NCBI GenBank assembly: GCA_012295275.1
Contig: CM022677.1
Coordinates: 2,995,290 to 3,059,289, forward strand
Length of the DNA: 64,000 nucleotides
Reading direction: 5' to 3'
Source of the DNA: Chrysomallon squamiferum
Lineage: Eukaryota; Mollusca; Gastropoda; Neomphalida; Peltospiridae
The first letter of the stretch is position 1, and every line of letters begins with the position of its first letter. Both the position numbers and the translations under genes were made by a program. Below the pieces are notes generated by a model. That model had not been told where the DNA came from. It did no database searches and saw only the letters and a list, made by a program, of their open reading frames with translations. Of the stretch, positions 25,142-39,092 are shown in pieces.

Positions 25142-26150
25142 TTTGAATTTCAAACACTCAGTGATCTCCAAGAGACTACATTGTCAATGTGATCAGAACA
25201 CCCAGTGTACACATTGTACTTCATAGCAGCTTGCACTGTTTTTATCATTGATGTGTGCATACTTATTCTAATTTTTCTCACTGAAAGAAGAATAGAGATT
25301 CATCACTGCTATTGAATGCCATTTTTCAAAATAAGCTAAAATTAATGTGATCGTGCATAGAGGTGTTAAATTTTTAATATCTAATTTTTGTATTATTTAA
25401 ATCGGGGAAAATTAACGGTTTGCTGGGATAATCAGTGTAAATATATTTAAAATTATGTAATTAGGGGTAATTAGAATTTTTTATAAAAAAACAACATAAC
25501 TTTATTTTCTTATTTAAATCGGGAAAATCAAGGGTTTGCTGGAGGTAATCAATGAAAATATAATTGAAGATTATGTAATTAGGGGTAATTAGAATTTTTT
25601 AATGAAAAACAACAACAACATTATTATTTTTTATTTACTATTTAAATACGGGGAAAATCAAGGGTTTGCTAGTGGTAATGAATGTAAATATTATTGAAGA
25701 TTATGTAATTAGGGATAATTAGAATTTTTTATAAAAAAATGAAAAATAACTTTTTGTTTTCCTTATCATATTTAAATCAGGTTAAATCAAGGGTTGCTGG
25801 GGGTAATCATTGTATAAATATATTTAAAATTATGTAATTAGGGATAATTAGAATTTGTTTATAACAAAAAAAAAAAAAAAAAAAAAAAAAAACATTATTT
25901 TTTTGACATAAAGTCATTTGACAGACATTTGAAGATATACATGAAAATACAATGTCTGATTGTAAATACCTGTTTCTAATTTTATCATCCTTACTGTATG
26001 AAAAATTATTCTGTGTAATGTATTTATATTAATTTGTTTTTATTAGTTTACATATTAGAGAAGAACAAAATTCACATTATCTGAATTATTTGTTCATGTG
26101 CATTTGTACATGTATTTATGTGAGACTGTTTGTAGCCTACCCATTATATG
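25142..26150. repeat. 3' flank with four copies of a 118-131-bp repeat
   Basis: Copies start near 25394, 25512, 25639 and 25770. Each carries ATTTAAATC, a GGGGAAAATCAAGGGTTTGC-like block, TATGTAATTAGGGGTAATTA and GAATTTTTTA plus an A-run. The same repeat follows the inverted exon copy at 40440-40850, so it was present before or at the duplication. The long A-run is at 25865-25891. Confidence 0.75.
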
Positions 26151-26154
26151 TGTG

Positions 26155-26159
26155 TAAAG

Positions 26160-26212
<53 letters not shown>

Positions 26213-26350
26213 TATATATATGTATATGTATCTGTGTGTTGTTTCTGTATGTGTATGTATGTCTGTGTTTATATGTATGTATGTATGTGTGTATGTGTGT
26301 GTGTGTGTGTGTGTGTGTTGTGTATGTTTGTATAGGTGTGTGTATGTATA

Positions 26351-26389
<39 letters not shown>

Positions 26390-26410
26390 GTGTGTGTGTG
26401 TGTGTGTGTA

Positions 26411-26443
<33 letters not shown>

Positions 26444-26520
26444 ATGTATGTTTGTATGTGTTGTGTGTGTTTGTATGTGTGTGTGTATGTATGTATGTAT
26501 GTATGTATGTGTGTGTATGA
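26155..26520. repeat. (TA)n then (TG/TATG)n microsatellite
   Basis: A TA tract at about 26160-26209 passes into TGTA/TG repeats up to 26518. Six overlapping open frames here are all repeat translations. The block lies about 90 bp before the A' junction. Confidence 0.95.
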
Positions 26521-27714
26521 AACACTGGGTGGAGTTGTTGATTATCAACCTGCTAAACACTTGTTTATTAAACTCTTTGTGTTCAGCTCAAATATCCTCT
26601 TTCCATGCTAAATGAACCAACTCCTGGCCTGTCACTATCATTTTATTTATTTATTTATTTTTTTTTATTTATTCATTTGTTTTTATTTATTTATTTATGC
26701 ATTTATTCATTTTTATTTATTTATTTATTTATTTATGCATTTATTGATAAAAATAATCAGACAGGATTACAGGATGATATATTGATATATAAAATATTTT
26801 ATTCTAATTGTGTGACAGCATAGTGTGTGTGTGTGTACTTTATAAGATGTCTGTGAAGACAAATCAGTATTTCACATAATCACTCTCTCTATTTGTACAT
26901 TTAACAACCTCTAAATATCTTTTTACTCTTTAAAATAAAATGACAAATATTTACATTTTACAAAGTGTAAACCGTTAATAGAAAAAGATTAAAAAATACA
27001 CATTTATTTTGACAAATAAATATTCTAAGTTTCAATAAGATGTACAGTGAGTTACTGATCTTTATTAAATGCTTCATGTAAATTTTCACTGAGTTCTGTG
27101 AAATCTATGAGAACTACTTAGATGCAGTTCATTATATACATAAAATAAAGTGATAAAAGAATCAAGATAAGACCATATTTAGAAAAAGCAGATGTTTAAA
27201 TGATTGTAAATGAGAACAATCCATCAAAATGTGACTGTTTCAATACACACTGACAGTGTTCACACCAAGTGAATGAAGTTCTTCAAAAATAAAAGTATTG
27301 TCAAAGTAAATTCACCAATACTGGGAGGACAAAGACAATTTCATCCTTCTGTATTTGCCTGTCTCCCTCCATTCATCTAGCTAAGTGTTAGATATGGTAT
27401 GTATGTGTGTATGCAATAGTAAATTGTGAATATGAATTTTTTATTATTGAGAGAAAATGGGTATATATGCATAATGCATGTGCAAGAGTGTGCATGTATT
27501 TTTTAGAGAGAGATAGATGAAAAGATCGACTGGAAGTTTGATAGACTGACAAACAGAGAGATATGTATAATGAGAGGGATATACAATTAGTGAGAGAGAT
27601 TGACAGAGAGGAAGATATCTAGATGACAGACATACAGATACATACGGATATATGTAGAGATCTATGCTGATATGTGTATAAGGAAGAAAGTGTTAGTATG
27701 TTAATGTGTTAGTG

Positions 27715-28435
27715 AGATAGGATGGGAGTATGTTAATTAGAGTGAGTTATGTTTGTGTATGTGTTTATAGATTGATAAAGAGATGGTAATGAGTATGTGA
27801 ATTAGAGTTAATTATGTTTGTGTATGTGTTTTATAGATAGATAAAGAGATTGTAATGAGTATGTTAATTAGAGATAATTATGTTTGTGTATGTGTTTTAT
27901 AAAGACATTGTAATGAGTATGTTAATTAGAGATAATTATGTTTGTGTATGTTTTATAAAGATATTGTAATGAGTATGTTAATTAGAGATAATTATGTTTG
28001 TGTATGTGTTTTATAGATAAATAAAGAGATTGTAATGAGTATGTTAATTAGAGAGAATTATGTTTGTGTATGTGTTTTATAGGTAGATAAAGAAATTGTA
28101 ATGAGTGTGTTAATTAGAGAGAATTATGTTTGTGTATGTGTTTTATAGATAGATAAAGAGATTGTAATGAGTATGTGAATTAGAGAGAATTATGTTTGTG
28201 TATGTGTTTTATAGATAGATAAAGAGATTGTAATGAGTATGTTAATTAGAGAGAATTATGTTTGTGTATGTGTTTTATAGATAGATAAAGAGATTGTAAT
28301 GAGTATGTGAATTAGAGAGAATTATGTTTGTGTATGTGTTTTATAGATAGATAAAGAGATTGTAATGAGTATGTTAATTAGAGAGAATTATGTTTGTGTA
28401 TGGTTTTTATAGATAGATAAAGAGACAACAGTAAA
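27715..28435 (-). repeat. 66-bp minisatellite, ~11 copies (arm A')
   Basis: Mirror of 8720-10800 with far fewer units. TTATGTTTGTGTATG marks each unit from about 27746 to 28387. It has one flanking non-repeat block (27570-27730), where arm A has two. Confidence 0.9.
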
Positions 28436-29374
28436 TTGATTTGTAGATTGAAACCTACAAAGACAGATTTAGAACATTAGAGATAGACTGATAGAGAAAT
28501 AGATGAATAAAAACTGTTGTGTGCAAATTAATATAAGTGAAAATCTTGAATTCTCCCCAAACATTTCAACTATAGTTTTGGATAAATTATGAGTGATATG
28601 TAATTTGACAGATAGAGTGATAGGTAGATAGAATGACAGACAGACAGTCAGTCTGATATTGCTTGTCTGACTGATTGAGAGATGGAGAGGTAAAGAAACA
28701 GAGATAACATTTATTCAACCATACTTAGGTAGATAGATGTGTGTGTCTGTCTGTGTATCTGTCTATTGAAAGACAGACAGCAGACACACACACACAGAGG
28801 AAGATATACAAACAGGGACATTTTAGAGAAAGCATTATGGTGGATGGACATAGGGGATAGACCAGTGGACAGAAAGCTCTTTGGATTATCAATTACATAT
28901 TAATAGTAAAATAATTCCTAAAAGCTAAGAATACACAAGACATTTCAATATACTCAGTCTTTTAAGGTATTTTCTTTTGACAATTTTGTATATCAAATAT
29001 TAAAAATATTTCATCATTTATTCAAAAATTTACTGTCATTTTTAAATACATTTTTAAATGTGACCAACTTGAACTGGTTTCAAAAGTCCAGTTCTGTTGT
29101 AAAAATCTCTTTCTATAAATCTCTCTGTCTGCACGAGAATCTGTCTAGTTATACATTTGTCCTCCTGACATCAATAAAACAAAACATACCAACCTCCACC
29201 ATCTCACTGTCACTGTGTTCATCTCTGTCTTCACGTATTTGTTGCTGTCAGTCTGTGTGTGTGTGTGTGTGTGTGTGTTTGTGTGTCTGTCTGTCTGTCT
29301 GTGTATCAATGTATCAATCTATCTGGCTGTCTTTCTGACTTTCTATCTATTAAATGCTTCTGTATATGTACCTG

Positions 29375-29443
<69 letters not shown>

Positions 29444-29788
29444 CACAATACATACACACACACTCATACACACTGTGAATGTATATAAATATATACATCA
29501 AGGACATTAATGGAAGTCTCTCTATCTTTTCAACATATACTGAGTCTATAAAGGTAAATATCCATTGCTGCATTTATAACAATGAATAATAATAATTGTA
29601 TAGCAATATCTCCTTATTCTTGCCCTTTCTCACATTTTCCTGTAATAAACCAGTTACAATTAATACAGTATTAAATATTTTTTAATATTTTAGACTTCTC
29701 ATAATAAAATCAAAGATATAACTATTACCTATAATTAATTATAAAATTTTATGTAGAATAGAGAAATAATAGACATTGCTTCCTATTG
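28436..29788. other. Arm A' stretch with microsatellites, no gene
   Basis: TG tracts at 29255-29277 and 29378-29438 account for the open frames. The mirror is about 7450-8720. Confidence 0.6.
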
Positions 29789-30287
29789 TGTAAAGGTCAG
29801 ATTATGTAATGTGTTAAAGTAATTAGTGGGGAGTAAGTGCTAGCAAGCTAGATTAAGATGTCTCTGCCTCCTATTGGGAACTTTCATGTGACATGACCGT
29901 ATGTGGCAATTTCTGCCTCGAATTTTTCGGGGGACGTTCTCAGAGCAAAAGTTTGCACGTTGGCCTTGGACATTGCAGGACTTAAACTATTGCTAGTGAA
30001 GGTGGCAACACCAGTATGTGTGTGTTTTGTATTCTTTTTTTTTTCTTTCTTTTTTGTATTGGTTTGGTGTTTTTAGTTTGGAACTGTAGAATATTTTATG
30101 ATTTGTTTTTAATGAACCTGGTCAGTTTGTCCTCCTTGGAGACGACATTGTTGCTATGTTGTAAATGTTAACATTGCTATATCACGAATTACCTAGTATT
30201 AAAGCCCTTTAATTGGAAACCCCATCTTGTTTGTTTACTCCTTAGACAGTTAGCTAAGAGAACCGCGTGCTTCCACCCTCCGTTACA
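29789..30287 (+). mobile_element. Gypsy-type 5' LTR, full length (arm A')
   Basis: This 499-bp LTR runs from TGTAAAGG to CCGTTACA with 5-bp inverted ends. It is followed two bases later by TGGTGTCACAAGTGGGAC, a primer-binding-type sequence of Ty3/gypsy elements. No matching 3' LTR occurs downstream. Confidence 0.75.
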
Positions 30288-32515
30288 TTTGGTGTCACAA
30301 GTGGGACTATAAGGCAGTTAGGATTAAACTGATACTTAGAAATAGGTGAAAGTCAACCAATACTCTCACCTGACCAGGCCTACAGAAGATTTGATGTTGA
30401 TGATTATGCGAGACTACATGTTTGATGACACAAGATTCCTATTTGAAGAGAGATACCTGATGTACATTCCAAACTGATCCAAGAATATATACCGGTTTTT
30501 TTTCACATGAAGACTCAATAAAAATAGTAATAATAACATGTTTATTAGGATGTCAGTATTAACGTTAATATTACGTTTAGTGGATGTTATAACTATTGGT
30601 ACAAATTTCTTCAGGTCTACCTGTAGTTTGGATTGCGTAGCATATTCCATTGACTAATAGTTCATGAGTTAATAAGTTTTCTCAAGAGCACTTAGCCAGG
30701 ACCTGCCAGGTTGGAAACAAATAATCACGATGATATTTCCTGTCCTGCAGATATTTTTCATGTTCTTCGGAGACACAGCAAAAACCTTTGCGGCTCTTCA
30801 GTTGAAAACAGGGGAGAGTGAATCTCTGCATGAATTGCTAAAACTGTGTCAGCAGCTGGAACATGATGAATGTTATCACGGTCAGCGAGATCAAAATCTG
30901 ACACATTTTTGTCCAAGGTGTCAGAGATCCCCATTTGATTCGGGAAGTCAACCGAAAAATGCTGGCTAATCCTGCAGAATCCTGTTTTCAAGCTCAGAGA
31001 CTGGGTTATTCATAAACGTGGTCCTCTTTTGACTTCAGAGATATCTGTTCATGAATCCAGTTCAGCCAGTATTCTGTTATTACTTCAATGGACATGTTGG
31101 AGGGGCATATGAGAAGCTGTCCTGCATTTGCTGACACTTTTTGTCATTCAGTAACAAGAACTCCAGTTAGTGTTTCTGACTCCCAACCATTTTCAAACTA
31201 ATCAAAGGCATTCCTCTCCAAACTATGATTCAGATTTCACTAATAGCCAGGGAAGAAGTGGTGCCTGCTTCAAATGTGGTCGTATGGGCCATCTTCAAAG
31301 AGACTGTCCCAGGCAACGTGATGGCAATGGTCACAGCATTTAAACGATTAGAGCCTGCTGTGAAATCTGACAACTGACTTGGTCCTTCAGAAAGCTATCT
31401 GCAGATGTCCGCAGCCTAATATTAAAATGTTTAATTTAAATGTAAGATGTCGCTTAGATACCGGTGCTGAAGTTTCTACCATTACCGAAACATTTTGCAA
31501 CAATCATTTTAAAGACAAAGTTAGAGAAATGTTTGATTTATCTTCTTTTGTTAATGTTTCGGCAGCAAGTGGTCACAGCATTTCATTTAAAGGCTACATT
31601 GAAATTGATCTGCATATTTTAGGTACAACAGTTTTTTTTTTTTTTTTTTTTTTTTGGTAAAAACGATTTACAAGATTCTCCCAATAATCTGAGGAAACAC
31701 TGTTTACCTGGAGTAATAGGCGGTTAAGAAAAAAGTGATGAAGGTTTTGGCTCTGTACTGTCAGAAGATTTCAGCATCTGGAAAGTCTAATACTGGTAGC
31801 TCTGAGAATATACTTGGGTACGTCCGGGCTGCTGGTAAGAAACCTGTACGAATCCCAGCTGGATCTGGGCAGATTGTTCCCTGGAGGCATTCATAGAACT
31901 GTTGTTTAGATGGTCTTTCAGAGGCAGATGGCAATTTGCCAAATTATGTTATTGTGAGCACAAAGTTGGTTATAGTGGCAAATGGATTGACGCCTGTTGA
32001 CATCACGAATTTCAGTCAGAAGGACGTTTATTTACAGCCACGCACCAGAGTTGAGCACTGACACAATATTCAACATCTGCACGTGAGCCATTCAGTGTAG
32101 AACTGCAGAGCTGTGATTCTATTGTTGGAAAGGTTTCTAGCGATGATTTCATTTTTGACCAGCTGGATATTGAGGATAACTTAACCTGTACAGAGGATGA
32201 TGTTTTAGTAAAGGTGGTCATGATATGGGATACTGTAGCATCATTAAATATAAAATTACACCCTCAGATGAAAGGGGCCAAGTATTTTTCTTCCATCGAT
32301 CTAGCACATGAATTTCTTCAGTGTGCCATGGAAGAGGAAGACATTTCCAAGACTGTATTTCGACTGGTTCATCGGGTCTTTTTGAATACACCACGATGTC
32401 CATGGGTTTGTGTAATGCTACTTTTTCAAGGCTAATTCAGGCTTGTCTGGGAAAAGAAAATCTTCAGTCCCTTTGGAAGTCAACAAAGCTAGGAATAACC
32501 CCGTTAAAAAAGTAA
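30288..32515 (+). mobile_element. Ty3/gypsy remnant, internal region (arm A')
   Basis: Order: decayed gag from about 30730; a gag segment with VRDPHLIREVNRKML near 30910-30960; a CCHC zinc knuckle, CFKCGRMGHLQRDC, at about 31264-31308; an aspartic protease fragment at about 31425-31630 (LDTGAEVSTI, broken by a T-run at 31630-31655); and a reverse-transcriptase fragment at 32270-32510 (GAKYFSSIDLA, EEEDISKTVFR, then in another frame GLFEYTTMSMGLCNATF). The RT stops before its YxDD box, and RNase H, integrase and the 3' LTR are absent. It is a dead, truncated copy. Confidence 0.85.
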
Positions 32516-32740
32516 TAATACATTTTAGTATAGGATTTGAACACTAAAGAGATATGAATAATAGTTTTTAAAAAAACAAAAGAATAATGATAAATACACC
32601 TAGAACATTAGGTACAACCACTTTACGACGAAACGATGGCAACATTAATAAAGATAATAATAATATATTTTGATGTAGGAAGCGCCCGCTCACAAAGTTT
32701 GAGGAATAGCCTTTATAAGATAAAACTGAGATTAGTAAAA
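32515..32740 (+). repeat. Dispersed ~147-bp-type repeat, arm A' copy
   Basis: Mirror of 4700-4960. It joins the broken RT end directly, so it may mark the break that truncated the element. Confidence 0.6.
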
Positions 32741-34185
32741 TTTTAAATATTTTTGTTAGTAGCACGTCTGCTTACTTTATAACCTTCTCACAAAATGTTC
32801 TGCCCATAGGACTACGTGTGTTTGTTTATAGGTGATAATTATGCGTAACAAAACCAGCAAACTGTAAAGAAGTCGGAGGAGGGGGTATTATTTTTCTTTA
32901 AAATTTGAGAAATAAATTAATGTGCTTTTTTTACGTGTTCATTATATATATATATATCGATTATGTCCTTTTTTAAATTAATAACATTGCATTTTATTTT
33001 TATTTTTTTAAACAAACAAAAAAACCCTCATACATATAAATTTATATTCAGTGAAAAGAATGGTGCGATTTACATGTGAAATTTTACTACAGTTGATATG
33101 GGTAACTGTAAGTGATAACAACGATGATATTTACTCATACAGAAAACCCGAGTATTGAGAAATACAGAGTCTACACCAGAATCTTGCTACATCGCAGTTC
33201 TAAAATGTGCTCCAGTTTTGTTTATTATCTTATAAGTAGATTTATGTCAGCATGGTCCAGTATGCTTCGGTAGTTATAAAGATTTGTTCGGTATCATTCG
33301 TCATTTTCCAGCTGTCAACGCAGTCGCATATAAAATTATTATTATGATACAGCTGAATGACAAAATTAGTATATTTTTATATTGTCTTCGCCTCAGAAAA
33401 TGTTTATAAAGGGTTGTCATTTATTTATTTATTTATTGAAAATATTACCTATTTTGCTTGACACCTATCCTTCTATCTATCTTTCTGTCTATCTATTGAA
33501 CCTACTGGCCTGCCTATCTGTTTAGCTATCTATATAATCTCTCTGTCTATCCTCCATATATATTTCTCTATCCATCTACATTATATTCCATCAATAACCA
33601 TCCATGAATCACCTATTCATCTTCCTGACTATCTCCCTAAATAATTATAACTACTTTCTATATCTATCTTTCTGTGATACTGTCCATTTACAATTCCCAT
33701 ATTTAGCCATCCTTATCACTGGCACACACTCACAAACGCACGCACACACACACAGACATTCATTTTCTTATGCATATATATGTGGTATCACCTATACATA
33801 CATCTCCATATGTATGTCTATCTACACATTTTCTCAGTTTATCAATATAATCAATCTAACTAACAGTTATATAATCTGTCTAATTTTCTTTTATCTTGTC
33901 CATCCATTGAAATCAATAACCATCAATAACATACATCAGTCATTTAAACATCTTGTCTACATCTCCTATGTATCCACCTACAGATCTCCCTATTTTTCTG
34001 AATGTTTGCACACATAACTCAGTACATTCACTCTTCAAAAAAGCAAATTTTCCTTCCCATACACATGTATATACTATTCCCTGCTCCAACTTATGCATAC
34101 CTACACCTGTATATACATTCAGTCTTCCACATTACCATCCATACTTGCCTATCTGTCTCTCTGCTACATAACTATCTACATCTAT
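32741..34185. other. Arm A' low-complexity stretch
   Basis: TATC/TCTA-rich sequence and short CA and TA tracts. The open frame at 33604-34017 and those overlapping it translate this sequence and change between the arms. Confidence 0.6.
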
Positions 34186-34575
34186 CTACTATCAACCTAC
34201 TGAACTACTGACCTACCTACCTATCTGTCCCTCTGTGTGTCTGCTATCTATTAGTTAACTATCTACATACATCTGCATATCAACCTATTGAACTACTGAC
34301 CTACCTACCTGTCTGTCCCTCTGTGTGTCTGCTATCTATTAGTTAACTATCTACATACATCTACATATCAACCTATTGAACTACTAACCTACCCACCTGT
34401 CTGTCCCTCTGTGTGTCTGCTGTCTGTTAGTTAACTATCTACATACATCTACATATCAACCTATTGAACTACTAACCTACCCACCTGTCTGTCCCTCTGT
34501 GTGTCTGCTGTCTGTTAGTTAACTATCTACATATATCTGCATATCACCCTACTGAACTACTGACCTACATACCTA
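34186..34575. repeat. 88-bp tandem repeat, ~4 copies, expanded only in A'
   Basis: The unit contains TGAACTACTGACCTACC, TGTCCCTCTGTGTGTCTGCT and TTAGTTAACTATCTACATA. The mirror region of arm A (about 3190-3245) has one partial copy. Confidence 0.85.
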
Positions 34576-35079
34576 TTTGTTTATCTATCCACATTACAAC
34601 AGATCAATAACCATCCATCAATCATATATCTAATTCCCTGTCAAACTACCTACATACATAACTATGCCTGCATTACAACCTGTATGATTTAAGTATACAT
34701 CTGTCTGTCTAAACTCTCAGCCTGGCACACAAACACAAGACAGAAAGAAGAAAACACAGAATAGATAAATCGACATTGTCATGTTCACCTGTCTACCTAA
34801 ATTCATCTTCATCTATCAATTCATTTAACTTCTACTGGTCTGTCTATTAGTCTATCAATATCTCCCTCTTTCTTTCTCTATAACATGCGATCAGTTTCCT
34901 TTTTCCACGTAAATACCACCTGTAATGTATTGAAAATGAAAATAAATATTAAAATAAAAATATAATGGTTTCAAGTATTGTTTTACAAGTACGTACTCAG
35001 CACTGTCAGCTGTGGAGTTTTAGCAGAGTGTTCACATTATGTGCCTAATGAGAATATTCATCCACCAGCGTCAGTGAAA

Positions 35080-35126
<47 letters not shown>

Positions 35127-35378
35127 TTTATTTCTGGCTGGAGACATCGAAATAATATCTGGAAAACAAAAATCTAGTACGAAATAGGTACGAGATAGTA
35201 TGACGTCAAAGTCCCAAGAAAATAATTATTAAATTAAAAATTGGTTTCGACCTTTGCAGCAATTACTGCTCAATAATAGGCATATACGTATAAACGGCAT
35301 TAGTTATATTAATTATTTTCTCAAATTACTTTTAATAATCCATATAGACTTGACTGGATGTTTAAAAGTTTATAAACA

Positions 35379-35456
35379 CTGATCGGCGTTCGACGCTGCC
35401 ATTTTGGATTTCGATCGGAAGTTTCCGTGATCGCTCGGAAACCGTCTGCTCGGGTT
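35379..35456. promoter_or_regulatory. CpG-rich promoter-like pocket (arm A')
   Basis: This is the mirror copy of 2289-2368. The YY1-type motif lies at 35395-35406 on the minus strand, and the paired ETS-like cores are retained. Over about 120 bases I found one difference between the arms, fewer than in most neighbouring stretches. Confidence 0.4.
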
Positions 35457-37581
35457 TTTGAACTTCCAATTTCAACTATTTTACGTCTATTTTCTTAACT
35501 TTTTATGATTTGTAAATTAGATGAAGTATTATTAAATAGCTTTCAAATATTGTCCTAAATATGGTGTATTGTATATGCGTAAAGATACAACAAATTTCAT
35601 ATAAAAATAATTTGTAAATAAATTCATTGTTTTTAAAGAGACAAATCGAAAAGAAATAAATTAACTTGAATAAAAGCATTAAATAAAATAAGAATTTTAC
35701 AATAATTCAATAAATGATAATAACACATTAAATAAAATAAGAATTTTACAATAATTCAATAAATGATAATAATACATTAAATAAACCAAAACTAAAGGAA
35801 ACTGGTTATTTAGAAGACAAAGAAAACGCAAGGAATGTTATTAAGCTGGTGCTGTCTGTTACAAAGCATTATACACAATTAGTTCTTTTCATCTAAAAGC
35901 AGCAAATCTAATTTACCGTCGCATCGCATATGCGGAGTAATCTATTTCAGAAGTTTGTGGTCTACGGGAAATAACTCTATTTAACACGTTGGAAAATATA
36001 CAATAAAGACTGAGTGTCAAGTAAAATATTTAAAAAGAACAAAATAACAAAAAGAAATCACATAGAAATATATTTTTTTTTCAATGAATGAAGCGACGAA
36101 TGATTATTAATGACATCATAAGTCTGCTGAATACAGATCATTCACTCAGTTTACTGAATTCACTAAAATGATTTTATTTAAACCTATATATTATTTTTTA
36201 TTTCTATTTAATATAATTGTTTCTTTATGATAAATATATGCCTGAGATCATTTTATTTCCTTTCTTACTCTTTTCTTTTTCCCTTGTTTCAGTATTCTTT
36301 CTTAATTGTAATTTTATTTATTATTTTAAATAGTATCATTGTAGTTACGTTGTTATTTTTATTGTTAATCTCGTTATTTCAGATATTATTTCTGAAAAAA
36401 AGAAATAATTATCAATAGATATACAGACACACACACACAGAGAAAAAAAAGCATCTGGTTATACCTATTTGCCTTAGATGATGGATATATACACAAGTTG
36501 ATATGTATGTAATTAAATAATAGATAGATACAATGAAGATAGCTAGGGATGGATATAGATATAGATAGACATTTGACATTTCATAGGCAAATGAACTTGT
36601 AAGAAAATGTTTGTATATGTGTTATAATATAATCATATTAACCTCGCTTTTAACATCTTTTCTTTTATAGGTCATTTTAATCTCTCTGTCTGTCTATCCA
36701 TCTATCTATCTATATGTCTGTCTGTCGGTCTGTCTGTCCATCTATCTATCTATATGTCTGTATTGTGTTAATCAGTTCAGTTCAGTCTGATATTTTAAAA
36801 GCTTCTGGTGAGATTGTATTGATAACTGGAGAAGAAACATTAATATTTACTTGATAATAAAGAAATTATTGTTATGTTGTAATAGGATGAAACAAATGAT
36901 ATAATTCTTCTAGCTAACTAAAAATATCCTCATATCTCATAAAACACTAGTTCAGGAGGACAGGCATGTTTCTACAATATTTATGTTGTCAACAGTTTTC
37001 ACAGGTAATTTGAAACTGAACAGCAACATTTGCTGTTATTAACTCTAATAAGATTATTCTTGAAAAACCAATAATATTCCTTTAGCTGTATTCAAGATTA
37101 TACTGTGAATTTTATATATATTATCAACATTTGTTGTGATGCAAAACAGAGGTAAACTTAATAAAATATCAATGTAAACAGCGGTTCTTTTACTAAGGTG
37201 GAACGTAATTTCCGCCTCAGTCTCAATTTAATCGTATAAGCTGCAAAGCTGGTAGTAAATATAAACATAAATCCCATCCAGTAGTCTCAAATTACCTTGA
37301 GAAATCCACCCTCACGCAAATTAAATATGATATAAATACATTGTCAACACATCACTGATTAAAATTGCATAACGCCGTACAAATAAAGAAAATAACACGT
37401 TAGTTCTTAATCATATCTCATTTTTATTCAAATAAACTTTGCCAGGTATTAAAACACACACATATATATACATATATATATAATAAACAATTTAAAAAAG
37501 AAGCCATTAAGCTTATCCAGCAGCACAGTTTATAAATCAGAATGTAGAATCAGGAAAAATAATATGATATAAAATGTTCAC
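35457..37581. other. Outer part of arm A', no gene recognised
   Basis: Mirror of 245-2288. A 33-bp block around ATTTTACAATAATTCAATAAATG is duplicated at 35690-35775. Otherwise this is AT-rich unique sequence. Confidence 0.5.
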
Positions 37582-37805
37582 CTTTTCCTCTGTTTTTTAT
37601 TTAACAGTATCAGGAACTTGTTTTCTAGGTAGTCTGTAAAACTGATGTCGTAATCGAGACCTCACGTGTCACTTTGCATCAGCTGCAAATAATATCGAAT
37701 GATAATTTTAAATAAGAAATATTTACTTGTTGACAGTACTATACAAAACCAAAGCAGATATCATACGATGAAACTTACAGAGCCTTGAGTGGTAGATCTA
37801 GGGTC
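37582..37805 (-). pseudogene. Two short exons, arm A' copy with a stop codon
   Basis: This is the counterpart of the exon pair at 21-244. Exon 1 is 37805-37779 and exon 2 is 37682-37582, with the same splice edges and the same lengths (27 and 101 nt). In exon 2 the codon that is CGA in arm A reads TGA here (plus-strand 37662-37664, tca). That stop falls eight codons into the exon. A second change replaces valine by aspartate (GTC to GAC). Exon 1 also differs at two residues. The CGA-to-TGA change is what methyl-CpG deamination produces. If the arms are alleles, this is a null allele; if they are paralogues, this copy is dead. Confidence 0.5.
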
Positions 37806-37825
37806 CTGAAAATGTACATTAGTTT

Positions 37826-37850
37826 TTATTTTCATAAATAATAGAAAATA

Positions 37851-37905
<55 letters not shown>

Positions 37906-38636
37906 TTAATTTTAATTAGTTTTATTTCAGTTGTCATCATAAAGAATTATTTATATTTATTTATTTTTGTGAAAGTTTCTAAAACAATTTTACAATCAAC
38001 ATTGCAAAAGTAATTTGAAATACTTCATTTTAAAATGAAATATGACACTGAAACAATAAGTTTTATAGGAGATACACAGAAAGTATATAAACTGTTAGGG
38101 AGATGTACATAAAAAAAGTGTTAAAGCTGTATAGAATGTATTGATTGGTAGAGAAACAGATGAACAGATGTGTGTGTGTGTGTGCAGAAGAAAAATGTGT
38201 GTTTTGTATGTTTCCAGAGGGCATGGTAGGAGAAATAGATGCAGACAGATGTGAATGTGAAAGATGAGTTGGTACATACATGTTATCTGTGAGAAAGAGT
38301 TAATGTGTTTGTCAAATAACTGCTGCATGTGAAAGTGTCCTTGTTTATGTATAAATAAATACAAGTTCCAAGTGTTTTGTTTGCTGTTGTCTTTTCAAAA
38401 ATGATATAAAAAATAGAATAAAAAAAAAAAATGATTAATTGGATTATTTTAATGATTATTATCATATTTTTGTCTTGATTTTATATTAATGTTATTAATA
38501 TTAAAAGATGTTTGAAAATAGCTGAAATTAATCAGATTAAAAAATAATTTTAGCACTGTTAAAACCAAATATGTTTTAAAACAGATTTATCAGTAATTTT
38601 TATTTTAAAGAAAAAGAAAATGAAATTATGTATGTC

Positions 38637-38675
<39 letters not shown>

Positions 38676-39010
38676 TTTATAAAATTTAAAATTTAGTTTT
38701 TTTGATTATGGCTTCATTATGACAGTCTATGATATCAAATAAAAGTGAAATGGGTTCAGAATACAAAATCTTAAAGGCATATGTCACTATAATTTATTAT
38801 TGGAATGCATTGTTACAAAAGTGGGGTTTAGTTTTGTCTTAAAATGCTATTGTAATTATATTTCCCATTTAACAAACTTCAGTTTGATTAGTAACAACAT
38901 GCAGAGTGATCTTGACTGCTCGACATTTATAGTGTATATGAAAAATTCATTATTTTTACTTAAGGTAAATAACTTTAAAGTGTTTGTAAATATACAAAAG
39001 AGACTGAGTG

Positions 39011-39092
<82 letters not shown>

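Larger units (their letters stand above)
26612..37825 (-). repeat. Arm A' (inverted copy of 1-11938)
   Basis: Read on the minus strand this follows 1-11938 from end to end. It differs by substitutions and by several block indels. The 66-bp array is shorter (about 11 against 28 copies). The gypsy LTR is full length here and internally deleted in arm A. An 88-bp unit is expanded here but single in A. A block of about 190 bp near 7484-7675 of arm A is missing. Unlike arm A, this copy has continuous sequence on both sides, so its junctions at 26611/26612 and ~37825 can be read directly. Confidence 0.95.

Noticed and set aside
26090-26615. Cys/Val/Tyr-rich and Thr/His-rich frames on both strands
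   Set aside because: They are TG/TATG repeat translations.
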